Source: Chaetoderma sp. LZ-2023a (Eukaryota; Mollusca; Caudofoveata; Chaetodermatida; Chaetodermatidae). Taken from it: DNA of 64,000 bases. The stretch covers positions 148,193,706 through 148,257,705 of the forward strand of contig CM067359.1 in assembly GCA_034401795.1 (NCBI GenBank). The letters are read 5' to 3'. This document shows, piece after piece, positions 47,887 through 59,039 of this stretch. The stretch's first letter is position 1. Each line of letters starts with the position of its first letter. The translations under genes and the position numbers were made by a program. The notes below the pieces were generated by a model. The model was given only the letters and a program-made list of their open reading frames with translations, was not told where the DNA came from and ran no database searches.

Positions 47887-47978
47887 GGGCCTAAGTAGTT
47901 ACAGACGTAATGGCGTTCGTATATCGTGTTACAAATAGCACAACCACAGCCAACACGTGAACTCCAGTCATTGACAAC
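47887..47978 (-). CDS. CAP-domain gene, fourth visible exon
   Basis: Thirty codons plus two bases, from gcttttcag (phase 0) to GGCCC|gtaagt (phase 2). It encodes VVNDWSSRVGCGCAIC and ERHYVCNY. VGCG and HYVCNY are the hallmark end of the CAP domain (second CAP signature). The usual Trp directly after GHYxQVV is displaced: the sequence reads VVNDW rather than VVW, a small departure from the family signature. The GGT-rich microsatellite at 47540-47835 lies about 50 bp past the donor inside intron 4. Confidence 0.85.
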
Positions 47979-48544
47979 CTGAAAAGCAACCACAGGGATC
48001 AGTTCTGGGGGGGGGGGATGTGTACGAAATATTTACCTTTAAAATTCAGATACCTTTATTTTATCGTTGTATTTGCAATATTTGAGATCCATGTGGATGC
48101 ATACACATATAATGGCGATTGCATCCACACTACGTTATGTATGCTACGTTGTTACTTTGTCATGCGCAACAGAGTACTGTTAGTAATGCATTGACGTGAA
48201 ATACGGCACGTAATTATGGCTTGTTATATACTGATACACGAATTCCTTGTTTTGAAGATGTCCATGTGATGGATGGTAAAAAAGGGTCAAAACATGAAAT
48301 CCCGACATAACACTTTGGTATGCTGAACTACTACGTCAGACATGCATTATTAGTTTTTCACAAAATACGACCACAACAGCACCTAATCAAATTAGTTTCA
48401 AAGTATTTAACAGAATTTTTTTTTTAAATAGTAAATACATTCAATGACCTAAATTCGTACACTTGACGGACGTTTCAATGTCCGTGAAGGAGATAGATAC
48501 GTTACTATAAAGTGTGACGTCAGCATACATATGCCGTAATGGAT

Positions 48545-48884
48545 CTTTCCATTTTAGCTATGCCACGCCCATCTCTAGCTAAGCTCCACCCACACCTCGC
48601 TCGTGTTTGGATCGATCGATCTCTGAACTCTCTGACTATCAATTTCCAGAAAACTATACAGGTATGCTATTGAATATTTTGGAACAAATTTGACTGGGCG
48701 CTGTTGCTATTTATTAAATAGTAGAGACATACAATGTGTACAACATATCAGACTACAAAGAGATAAAAAGGGGCCAAACAGAATCATTTATGACGCAATG
48801 ATTAGGACGTCATCCTGCACGCCACTTAGCGGATGATGACGTCATATGAATGTCCGACTGATAGATGGATACTCTAGAAAGGTG
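48545..48884 (+). mobile_element. Hairpin MITE family H in CAP intron 3
   Basis: A forward copy from TTTCCATTTTAGCTATGCC to GAAAGGT, with the GATCGATCGATC block, the AATATTTT..AATTTGACTGGGCGC core and the TGACGTCATATGA end. Its second hairpin arm is deleted. A fragment carrying only the opposite arm lies at 48366-48450. Confidence 0.65.
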
Positions 48885-49768
48885 AATTGTGTATCACGTC
48901 ATATGTTTATGTGACAGACGGATTCCTCTATGGTCAAGGATGCTGTGTTGGGCACTGGTACACTCACGCTTATTGTTTCTCTAGGGATGTTGGTCGCCAT
49001 GGTGTACAGTGTGCTCCCTGAGATGGTGATGCTTGGCAGCAAGTTTAATACAATAATTGAACTAATTTAAAATTATTTTGACTCGAACATGCTTGGGCAA
49101 TTAGAAGATATTGCGTTAACTGTTTTAAAGTGATGGTGACTGGGAACGGTAGAGTATGACAAATAGCTAGCTAGCGCTCCCAAAGGAGGGACATCCATCT
49201 ACCCCACCCCACCCACTACCACCCCTTATGATGTGGATACATCCCCTACCTAACTACCCACACACACAAATAACACCCCACCTTTATTGAGAGTGTGTAC
49301 GTGCGTGCGTGCGTGCGTGCGTGTGTGTGTTTAGGGTGGGTTGGGGTGGGGTGGGGTGGGGTGGGGGTGAGGGGTGTGGGTGGGGGGTGGGGGTGGGAAT
49401 TTGGGAATGGTTTAGGAACTAGGGTTGGCATACCGGAAAAGTAGGGGTCTAGAAAATAGGAAAATTAGACTCTATAAGATGCCATTTCAAACAATATTAC
49501 TAAGAAATCTGCCAAATAATGTTTGTAGACGTGGGTGGGGTGGTGTTTGCATCTGAAGCTCATGTTCGCAGAGGACGGTGGGTGGTGGGTGGGTAGGTGC
49601 GGAGATATTGATCACCCTGGATTGAGGTAGATGCAAACTGCATCTCCTACTCCTGTTGTGGACGCCCCTGGATTCCAGTCAGTTTATTTGTTTAAAGATA
49701 AGTTTTCCATTGTAAATCATCTTGGTGTCTGCTCTTTCAGGTTCATGTGGATACTAGGAATAGCTGAC

Positions 49769-49911
49769 CTGTGAATAGTGGCCTATAATCCCGCCATTCC
49801 GGGAACCCACGCCATAGGCAAAGTCAGCAACTTCATTGTAAAACGCAAGAATGGCCTCTGACATGCTACCGTGACCGGAGGCGAAATTCTGCGCAGGAGG
49901 TATGTACCGAC
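49769..49911 (-). CDS. CAP-domain gene, third visible exon
   Basis: A 143-bp exon that begins in phase 1 after tgtattgcttag and ends in phase 0 at CACAG|gtcagc. It encodes the CAP core: QNFASGHG, AFYNEVADFAYG and GHYSQ. The Glu of YNEV and the His of GHYSQ correspond to conserved CAP cavity residues. An alternative acceptor (gcgcag before AATTTC) exists but would break the reading phase with the previous exon, so the upstream one was chosen. The intron before it is 6.4 kb and contains a gag-like remnant, TTAA and hairpin MITEs and pentanucleotide repeats. Confidence 0.85.
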
Positions 49912-50239
49912 CTAAGCAATACACAAGGAATGTCAATGAGAATAAAACAGCTAACAAGCCTATAACAACAACGACACCGACTCCGCCGACGACGACGACG
50001 GAGGCGACGATGACGACTACGTTTATCAGGACAACGACAACCACCGTGACGACGATGACCATCAGGACGAAATATTTTCCGCAAATCTACCCTCATTGCA
50101 AAACGGTAGGCTACACAGTGTGATCTCATAGCATGATATCGTACAGACGACTGGGAATATACCACACATACAACGAGGCACCAATGGCCACAAACTAGAA
50201 TACACTGCGGAACACATGAAGCATGAAAACTCGTTCAGC

Positions 50240-50566
50240 ACACGCTCTGGGGATCGATCGATCTATGAACTCCCTGACTATCAATTTCCAGAAAAAATAT
50301 ACAGGTAAGCTGTTAAATAGTTTAAAACTAATTTGCCTAGGCGCTGTTGCTACCTATGGCAGCAACAGCGACCAGTCAAATTAGTTTCAAAACATTCAGC
50401 AGAATGTGTATTAAATGGTAAATACATACAATTCGTACGTGTCTCACTACTAAGCGTTAAAGACGAACTATATAGACTGACTCATGACGTCATGAGTATG
50501 ATGTCAGCCTTCACGTCACGTAGTTGATTAAGACGTCATATGATACATGGATAAATTGGAAAGGTC
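50240..50566 (+). mobile_element. Hairpin MITE family H in CAP intron 2, with intact central hairpin
   Basis: A forward copy whose central palindrome is clear: GGCGCTGTTGCTACC, loop TAT, then GGCAGCAACAGCGACC, flanked by the AACTAATTTG arm and its mirror. It ends GGATAAATTGGAAAGGTC. The left terminus is missing. A reverse fragment lies at about 50765-50900. Confidence 0.65.
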
Positions 50567-50900
50567 CATTGAAATAGGCACGAGCATAGCCATAGAGAGG
50601 CGCGCGGATGAGTTCACGCATGCACGCGCAAGAACTGCTTCATCACATCCATCATCACATGAACATGCCGCGCCCACGGGGAACTCACGCGTATCAAGGG
50701 TGACGCGCATTGACATTGACTTACGCACACTACTAAGAATTATATATATATGGTGCGAATATAAGCTGTTGCTGCGACGGTCCCAGTCATGTTAGTTTCA
50801 AGATATTGAACAGATTGCCTCTATAGTTACCCAGCCATTTAGGTTCTGGGAATTCATGGTTCAATGTTTTAAACCGATTCCACACAAGTAAATGACGGAC

Positions 50901-52262
50901 GCAGCCTGGCGCGAAATAGGCAGGCCAGGACTAGAAATGGATCCCTCTATTATATCTTTCAACATATTTGTAGGATACTGTATATGTAAAACCCATATGT
51001 GATCTGAATCGTATTATTACTGTGTATTTTCATGAAATATTCTATTGCATATTGTATTTCGCATACTCCAAAAGAAGTTAATCAAAAATAAACTAAACTA
51101 AACTAAACTAAGCTAAAGATGATATATTTTCATCTATATGAAATACGATTAGTTAAGATGTATTGCTAATCACATAATATAGCATTGTAATTATCGTAAT
51201 TTTGGGGAAAAAACCCGGAGGAGATATGGGAATCGCCATGCTCAACACTCGAGACAGACTCTCAGCGTGCGTGAACTAGTTTGGCTGTTTGGTTTGTCCA
51301 GATATTTACTATGAAATAAAGAAGCGAGGTTTGTAAAATCTGCATGCACCGGTAGTATTCAAGATGTGTATAGAATGTAACACATATGACCAGAAAATTA
51401 AAATTCATTAGCTTTCCAATGATGTATATTATAATAAGTCCGTCAACCTGCATGTAAGATGTACACTATGATTGTAGTTGCATGTAAGATGTACAACTTA
51501 CGTCCTTTTTATGTTTTATGTAACAGGGGTCTGCCCATAGGGAATATATGTGATTGTCAGAAAATTGGGGCATCGCTCAACCATAAATCAAGATATTTCC
51601 TATTAACTAAATCTTTGCTAACAAATTAGTATTATGGGCTAGAATGTATGTCTACTGCAGAATCTAAATATATAAAAATCAAATTTGAAGGATACACTTT
51701 TGTCTCTTCCTTTTTCAGTTGACCAAAGGCATGACGACATTTTCATAAAAATTGTTAGTCATCAAATTAAATGTTATTTTTTTTGCTATCGTTAGAGGGA
51801 AATTAAAAAATCTTCAAATATACACTCAGTGGTTTAAGAATATGCCCTGAAGAAACGTTATAAAATCCATTTTGCAATGATGTTCGACTTGTTATTGTAG
51901 CACTCTATGATGATGCGTAAAACGTGTGTTGGAAATTGCAAAAGGATATAAAGTTTAAATAATTGCTGCGTGAAATCGTGTTGACTCGCCTATGGCTTAA
52001 AATTTAGCTTTGATTGACGCCGACAGGGGTGTTAGAGTCACCCACCCCACCCGAGAAAATCACCCACCCCATACAGAGCAATCGACAGGACAGCCAGGAT
52101 AAATTACTAGTTGTTTGAAAGTTGAAACCTGTTTGGAAATAAAATAAAATAAAATAAAATAAAATAAAACAAAAATTCGTTACACCACCGGTATCAAAGA
52201 ACAACAATCGTATAGCCCCAAAAGCCAGCGCCCGCTCTAGACAGGTTTATTTGGTGCTGTTT
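50901..52262. other. CAP intron 2, no gene recognised
   Basis: Contains two pentanucleotide arrays: (AAACT)n near 51088-51112 and (AAAAT)n at 52136-52170. Otherwise unassigned AT-rich DNA. Confidence 0.5.
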
Positions 52263-52266
52263 TTAA

Positions 52267-52383
52267 TCTTTCAACAGTCATTCCAGTGTTACATTTCGAA
52301 AGGTAATCTTCACTTGGTCAGCAAATGAGCATTTCTCAAGACCATTGAATAGACTGGTGTGCGCCAGCGTATGCATCAAAGGG
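52267..52383. mobile_element. piggyBac-like TTAA MITE, half copy
   Basis: The right half is intact (GCATTTCTCAAGACC ... CATCAAAGGG|TTAA at 52384-52387). The left half is shortened to TTAA followed directly by the inner CAGTCATTCCAGTG segment. It lies within CAP intron 2. Confidence 0.5.
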
Positions 52384-52796
52384 TTAACGACGTTACAATC
52401 GAATCTGGTAAAAATGGATAGAAAACGAATCCCATTCCGAGATCGCTGTCACCACGTTTTCCTTCTTATGGTCACATATGTCCAGCGCCAACAGTTCACA
52501 TTTTGAAATCCTGCAGTATCCAATGTGTTTGTTTAGGCCTATACATTTTCGAAATACGCTGTTGATTATCATGGTCGTGAGACAATACCTGCTGAAAACT
52601 TTGAAATTATTTTACTGAAAGTAGTTGCTGCTGTAGCCAACACTGACTCAGATAGTTTCACTGACAATACCATACGTTTTTCTTCCACTGAATCTGGAAC
52701 AATTAACAAATCGGCGTCAAAAATGATATACTTACCGATAATAGTCAAATTGTGCATATAATAAATGTGTCTTAGTGCTTTAAATCTTCTTGGCAG

Positions 52797-52956
52797 TGTG
52801 GTGCCGCTGCGCCACTACGCTACACTCATATCCGAGTGTCGGCAACAACAGCCGGAAATAACCGAGTGCTGGTGGAAATTAGGCGTCCTTAGAGACAGAC
52901 TGATTCCTGCTGGCTATAAGAATGGACGTTCGATCCGTGACATCCTGGTCTCTAAG
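52797..52956 (+). CDS. Candidate exon on the opposite strand, family unknown
   Basis: Flanked by a good acceptor (aatcttcttggcag) and donor (CTCTAAG|gttagt). It encodes a mixed-charge, non-repetitive stretch ending WKLGVLRDRLIPAGYKNGRS and IRDILVSK. A second acceptor (ttctttccag at 53083) would join in phase 0 to a 13-codon end with a TGA. I do not recognise the family. It lies antisense within CAP intron 2 and may belong to a nested gene or a transposon. Confidence 0.3.
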
Positions 52957-53971
52957 GTTAGTAATTTCTACATTGATATATTATATACCAAATTGTATAC
53001 CTGAAAGCACCACATCGGTGTCAGTATAAATAAGAAAACGCCCGGATTAACTGTGTTGCTGTTTTACTTCTTTTCTTTCCAGGTATTCCTGCCTTTCATT
53101 ATCATCCTTATATCGCCATCTTGAAATATTCGGTTTCTAAAGTTTCTTTTCTCGTATGTTAAGAGGTTATTTCTCTGTTCCGTATTACAATACGAGGAGT
53201 TGAGTTCGACGCCGCAATCATTGACACTGTGAGTATTTAAGATTCAGGATTCAAGATTTATATATTTTCTCTGATTAATCTTACTGTCCAAAGACAATTA
53301 TGTGTATGTTTTTGGTTGCGTATCAATGTCGGGTTGTATGTTGAATTTTATATTAAGCCATTGCACACTACTTATTAAGAATAAAATTGGGAGATTTTTT
53401 TAAAAAGGCGGTATGAACCTGTATTCAAATCCCACCAGGTGAAATCTAGTACCTGTCAGGTATATATCTTGATTCTACCCCCTCTCAATAGGTTTACCAT
53501 CGGCTTTCGGATTGCCACAAAATCTGGTTAAAACACGATAAATAAAATTATCTAGTATGTCTTTAATGGCTGCAACCTTTTAATACGTACAGCTATACTT
53601 CTATGATGATTTTTCGCCATATGTAGAAAGCCGTAAAAATAAATCACGGAAATAAACTCGAGTTACCAGTTCTCGTAAGGGATAAGCAATCCATTAAGCT
53701 TACAACTTATTGCAGCACTATTGTCTTTCACATTCACAATATATTTGCAGTTAACTTTCCATGTTGATTTCAATTTGATGGAAAACAAATATGTGAATAT
53801 CTTTGTCCTCATGTTCAAGAGTTTATAATGGATTCGTTCCTGCAATACCATCACAACTGCTTCATTGATTTGGTGGATGGAGAAAGTATCATTATTGGTG
53901 CCCACGCTCACGCTCACGCTCACGCTCACGCTATTTCGATTTAAGTGGCCATCATGAAGATCAGTGACTGA

Positions 53972-54265
53972 TTGGAGGGCATGCGGTGTCAACGTGCCAT
54001 GTTACAGGTCATAGAACAAGGTGATTTCTCCTTGGTAGAGTTCGCTGACCTGATTGAGGACATGGCCGTTGACGCCTATTCTATTGCACCAGATGATGTC
54101 CTTAAAAGCATTGCTGTTGAAAAATTTCTGCTGGGTGTGGACAATCGGAAGACGGCAATCCTTGCCATAGATCAGGAACCATTGCCGCTGCTGATGGCTT
54201 TTGATTTGGTAGAGTCTGCAGTATGTCAGCAGCATATAGTATCGGAACACATATCCAATACATAA
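53972..54265 (+). pseudogene. gag-like fragment
   Basis: A 98-codon frame with SLVEFADLIEDMAVDAYSIA, then AVEKFLLGV and RKTAILAI. This resembles the capsid C-terminal helices of LTR-retrotransposon Gag proteins (FADRVExLAxxAYP...xAVExFLxG). It is isolated, with no protease or pol beside it, and is followed by frameshifts. Confidence 0.4.
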
Positions 54266-54479
54266 CTTTCTCATCATCTTGTGCACATGAGCTTGGCATA
54301 CACGTGACAGTTACAGTGGCACCTTCACCAATGCCAATTGCGACAGTGACGCTACCCACCATTGGTCCTGTTCTGTCGAACATTGCAGATGCGGCTTTAT
54401 CCAGCGGGTCATACGCCGGGTCACTGATACTACAGCCCCATTATCTTCATGTTAGTGATTTGCCCCTGTCACCGCTGTT

Positions 54480-54890
54480 CGTATCAGTGAAAGAGAAACC
54501 TCCTGATGATATGTGTATATCATTGGATAATAATTGTATATGACTGGAAGCCCATATTATATCGTGTACCACACTAATCATACTACTGATGTCGGAGCCA
54601 CATCGTCAAGCTAACCAGCCTTTCTAGCACTGTATGCTACATTCTTATCTGTGAAAGAGGAGCCACCGGATACAGACTCAATGTAAATATCCAACACATA
54701 GCCTCTACCACTGCTGCCTTCAATTTGCTGATATCAGTGAAAGAAGAGCCGCCTTGTCTGAAGCAATTCTTAACAGATGGATAACATTGGTTAATATGCT
54801 GGATGAATTTGTACAATTGTAAGCAGAGGGCACCGATCCAATATCCTGCCTTCATCGTCTATGAAAGATGATCCATCTGATAAAGGCTCA
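54480..54890 (+). repeat. Degenerate repeated SVKEEPPD-type coding units
   Basis: Four related segments (54483, 54645, 54733, 54857) of the type TCWGTGAAAGAGGAGCCNCC encode SVKEKPPDD, SVKEEPPDTDS, SVKEEPP and SMKDDPSDK. They lie in differing frames and are separated by 90-160 bp. They follow the gag-like fragment and may be its broken, repeat-containing 3' part. Confidence 0.4.
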
Positions 54891-55061
54891 GCGCATCAGT
54901 TCATGACTTACCACAATGTGTTAGTACCTCGGCGAAAGTTTAGTAACTATTTTATGCATCTGTGGTGTGTGATAATGGTACATTTGAAAGCACTGCATGC
55001 CATTACTGCCTTCTTGTCCAAGTGGCTTGGTTCTGCTGGCCCGTGGAACTCACAATTCTGA

Positions 55062-56305
55062 ATGAACATAAGTGATTGTTGTAAATAGGTTATTGTAAAT
55101 ATTTGTAATCATAACTTGCCCTGTACACCATGTTTCCTCTTGCCCATAAATGATCTTTGCGGCAATTTAGATGTATTTCCATGAGACGAGAATAAATAGA
55201 CTTCGGTGATTCACCTATTCAACATGTATCATGCATTCCGACATCATCCAATATCCAGCAGCTTCCTGTGGCTTTCAGAACAGGCTATGACTATTGTCAT
55301 ACATAGCCCATATCAATTTGCTTGGGCGCATCTCATCGACCAGCACATATGTCAATAACTATCTTTACTGTGAGAGTAATCTTGCTGCTTTCGTTCACTT
55401 GATTCCAAAGTGTGTATTAACATTACTGATTCATTTATCTCTCATCTTGTTTGAATATTCGTGCCAATGCTAGTCAATTATCTTTTTTCTTTCTAGATTG
55501 CTTAACACTATCTCTGTGCCTCACTTGTTATTACTCTTATCCTTTTCTGAGCAGATTTAGCTTGGTAGTTACTTCTTGTGTCTTGATTATTCTGGCACTG
55601 GGGGTATTACTTTAGTCTGGTCGTTTCCTATATTCCTGATGACTTTATTATTATGTCCCTGGGAATACTCCTTTTGTAACTTTGTTTCAAGGAGCAAAGT
55701 TGAGACACCTTCTTACGACTTAGATGCAGTGCATGTATGTAATTCTAATTCTCATTAGGATAAGTCACTAAAACAAGTCGGTAGAATACCTGAAGCGAAG
55801 TTCAGTAGATTATATCATGATATAGGATGCAGCTTTATCTATATCCTCTGTGAGACTTGACAAAACTGGCCCGTGAAACACGTCTGTTACATGCACATCG
55901 GTCGATTCAAATGTAAGTGGGCGTGTTCGGGGCAGAGGTCAATCGCTCTAACTATAGAGATCATACCACGGAAGTAATATACCACCTTGGTCCTCGTGCA
56001 TTTGTAATTTCTCCGAGGATATAACGCTAGTGTTAAAGTGTTTACCATAGAATCAACCGTATTCTCGCAATGCAGATATTAAATGCATATATGCACATTT
56101 CGACCAGGTTTGATCCTAATTTGTCCTGAACCAAGGTAATATGCCAACACTGGTGACGAGATGAGATAAAGGCCTACAGATGGAGAAGCCGAAAGATGGA
56201 CATATGGGCAGATGGGTGCCGAGCGGTCGATTGGGAGGGCCAGTATTAGCCCAGCTGGCAGAACTAAAAACGACTGGCATAAGAAAGGACCCACTCTTCG
56301 ATTAC
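55062..56305. other. CAP intron 2, no gene recognised
   Basis: T-rich DNA with hydrophobic-looking frames on the plus strand (for example 55576-55758). These reflect base composition; no motif was found. Confidence 0.4.
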
Positions 56306-56390
56306 CTAGTATGCGTCTATTTTTATCGTGACCCACGTCGCATTGTTCAGCCCACGCTTGGGCAAGAGATGCCAGCTCATTGTCCCAATA
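56306..56390 (-). CDS. CAP-domain gene, second visible exon
   Basis: Twenty-eight codons plus one base. They encode the CAP segment YWDNELASLAQAWAEQC followed by HDKNRR, the classic WDxxLAxxAQxWAxxC...HD pattern with its disulphide Cys. The acceptor is a strong polypyrimidine tract ending in cag (phase 0). The donor is CTAG|gtaatc (phase 1), matching the next exon. An (AAT)n microsatellite (56402-56461) lies just upstream in the intron, about ten bases from the acceptor. The intron separating this exon from the previous one is 7.4 kb and carries most of the hairpin MITEs and the foldback element. Confidence 0.8.
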
Positions 56391-56403
56391 CTGAAAAAAA
56401 TAA

Positions 56404-56461
<58 letters not shown>

Positions 56462-56598
56462 GAGATGGGACACTTTGAGCCAAAAATATTACAAATAACT
56501 TTCAATTTTAAGACGCGATATCAATTCGTCCGTGTCTCAAGCGTGGGTTTAAGTGTACTATATCTGATTACGTGGAGATTACACAACTCTCCCGTTAA

Positions 56599-56817
56599 CC
56601 CTTTATACTCGTGTGAATGTGTTTTAAAAATTTCACTTTTCTCATATAAAATGCCAATTTGCAGACCAAGAAAACACCGTATTTGAAAAGTTACCACTGG
56701 AATGACTGGCACGGTTATCGAGTCAGCCTTTCCAGTGGTAAATTTTCAAAGTAGTTTTCTTTTGTATTTCTCAAGACCGCTGCAAAGGCCGTTTTGGCTG
56801 TCATGAGTGCTAAAGGG
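56599..56817. mobile_element. piggyBac-like TTAA MITE, copy near CAP exon 2
   Basis: A complete copy with TTAA at 56595-56598 and 56818-56821 and termini CCCTTTATACTC and GAGTGCTAAAGGG. It has the same inner hairpin as the copy at 335-559. It lies 209 bp upstream of the second visible CAP exon. Confidence 0.7.
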
Positions 56818-57056
56818 TTAACGTTAAAAATTATATACGGTTTAGTGTAGCATTTTATGTGGTCACAATGTGCCCACGCCTGGGGTACGTTTTGCCAGAA
56901 GCCGGGGAGCATTGTGAAATATTATAAATAACTTCATAGAATGGGATACATGCCAATTGAAGCAAAAAAATGGCGGTGACTATATTACTCAGTATATAAT
57001 AATCTATAGCGGTCAAAAGCATAGGCTGCGCCACAATGGACCGTTCCACCCTTGGC

Positions 57057-57915
57057 GATGCCCCTCCCATCTCAATCTAAGCTCCACCCATACCACGTCC
57101 GCGTTGGGATCGATAGATCTCTGAGCTCCTGACAATCAATTGCCAGAAAACTATACATGTAAGCTATTGAATATTTTGAAATTAAGATGACTGAGTGCTA
57201 ATTGCTGCCTATGCCTTCAACAGCATGTTTATTAAATAGCAAAGACATACAATTCGAACAACGTTTCGAAATATTAAGCGTTAAAGACGGGCGATATCGT
57301 ATCATTCAGGTTGTCATGATTATGAGGTCAGCATACACGTCACTTAGTTGATTATGACGTCATATGATTGATGGATAAACTGGAAAGGTCAATTTTGCTA
57401 TATCCCTGCCATACTAGTATGCGATTGCATGAATCAAGACATACCAAGCATTCATTTAAACACTGCTGACCGTCAATCAGACTATTGGATGTGTTTAACA
57501 ACTTCAAACCACTTTCTGACAAATCACAAATAAACAATTAAGAGAAAAACAGCAACACGCAATTCATCTTTCCAGAGTATCCATCTATCATCTGACGTCA
57601 TATGACGTCATAAAAAGTTAAGCGGTGTGTAGGATACCGTCATAATCAATGCGTTATAAATGATTCGATATAGCCCGTTTTTAACTCTTAATAGTCCTAC
57701 ACGTTGTACGAATTGCATGTCTCTACTATTTAATAAACATGCTGTTGAATATTTTGAAACTAATTTGACTGGCAGCAACAGAAATAGTCAATAGCTTACC
57801 TGTATAGTTTTCTGGAAATTGTTAGTCAGGGAGTTCAGAGATAGGTTGAACACAACACCAGCGAGGTGTGGGTGGAGCTTAGCTAGAGATGGGCGGGGCT
57901 AAAACTGGAAGGGTC
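57057..57915. mobile_element. Convergent pair of family H MITEs in CAP intron 1
   Basis: A forward copy (57057-57390, ending GATGGATAAACTGGAAAGGTC) is followed by a reverse copy (57566-57915, starting TCTTTCCAGAGTATCCATC and ending CTAAAACTGGAAGGGTC). Together they form an inverted pair with arms of about 340 bp and a 175-bp spacer. A similar arrangement occurs at 62618-63440. Confidence 0.65.
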
Positions 57916-58544
57916 ATTAACCAAGTAACCAGTCAATGTCAATCTGCGTCACAGTAGTCATAGAGATATTACTGTGTATCTCTATAGCAGTACACTCCTT
58001 ATGAGACCAATCCTTGCCCTGTATGCGAATCCACTCGTCACCTGCTCGACAATTTTCATAGCCTTAACAGCATACTAGACATATGTGTTCACCTTCCTCG
58101 TCATCTACTTTTGTCACATTTGTTTACCCGTAGGCTTTGATGTTTGCTTTTTAGTTTGCTCTAATCGTTCTTTTGTCGATTTGACATTCGTTTTTGTATT
58201 ACAGGCAATGCTCGCTTACTCTATTGCAGTTTACTCAGAAGTGTTACTTGGCATCCGTGTGTGCATTTTTATTCTTCCTGCTTTCGTTTTCTTATTAGCG
58301 GAGGCTATGATAGGATATCCGCAAGTGTTCTTATTGATATGTTTGCAGCAAGGACATATAATATGTTTCTGGAATAGGCATATGTTTAGAAATTAATGCC
58401 ACTGGCTGCATGTTCTTATATTGGCTCACACCGTTTATTAGTCAACGTGTTGGTTTTCGAATATGAAGAGTAGAGCCACTTTGTTTATGGTAGTATATAG
58501 GTATAGGTCTACTTCCACTTGTGTGCTCAGCCGACTTTACAAAG

Positions 58545-58841
58545 TTATGTGTATGTTCGCGCACTGTCTCTCGCTTTGCCAGTTGCTGGCGAGACATCAG
58601 CCCCATTAGAGGAGGTAGTGTCATTAACGATGGCTTCCGAGTCCTCGGGCTGATCGCGATTAGCTTGATTTGTCACATTTGCTGATAGGAATTCGTGTTT
58701 TCCATACACATTATAATTGGATGGCATGATCCCATAAGCAGCACACCCTGACTGAATGTTCTTGGGTGGAAATAACAATACGTATGCCACGCCTACTGTC
58801 TCGGCAATGCTATAGATTGGGATGCCAGGGTTGTTAACCAT
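58545..58841 (-). other. 98-codon open frame in CAP intron 1, function unknown
   Basis: An open frame of non-repetitive composition (IYSIAETVGVAYVLLFPP, then a polar Ser/Thr/Asn/Asp tail) on the same strand as the CAP gene. A TGA lies in frame just upstream of its ATG and no clear donor is seen, so it is not joined to the CAP gene. It may be an exon of an unknown gene or chance. Confidence 0.2.
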
Positions 58842-59039
58842 TCACGTGGCAGATGCAACTCTGTAATACCGTTTGACTTTGGCGGGGCTATATACCAAGA
58901 TGTAGTTTATGACTACAGTGGGGTGGGAATATAAGTAATGTAACACCAGTATCCTTAGCAAGGGTAAATAAATTGATTGAAATGCGGCTATCATGGTTAT
59001 CTAGAGGACGATACAACAGGGGTATCTTTTGAATTAATC

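Noticed and set aside
47449..47898. Open frames of up to 149 codons in several frames
   Set aside because: All are homopolymer readings of GGT/GTC repeats; only the short CAP exon at 47887-47978 has protein-like composition.
56715..57070. Another CAP exon (WQNVPQAWAHCDHIKC resembles GHYxQxxWAxxxxIxC)
   Set aside because: It lies upstream of the exon it should follow, the spacing from Gln to Trp is wrong, and the true GHYSQ exon was found at 49769-49911.
58085..58396. 103-codon hydrophobic plus-strand frame as a membrane protein
   Set aside because: The hydrophobicity follows from T-rich sequence; there is no recognisable motif or consistent splice structure.
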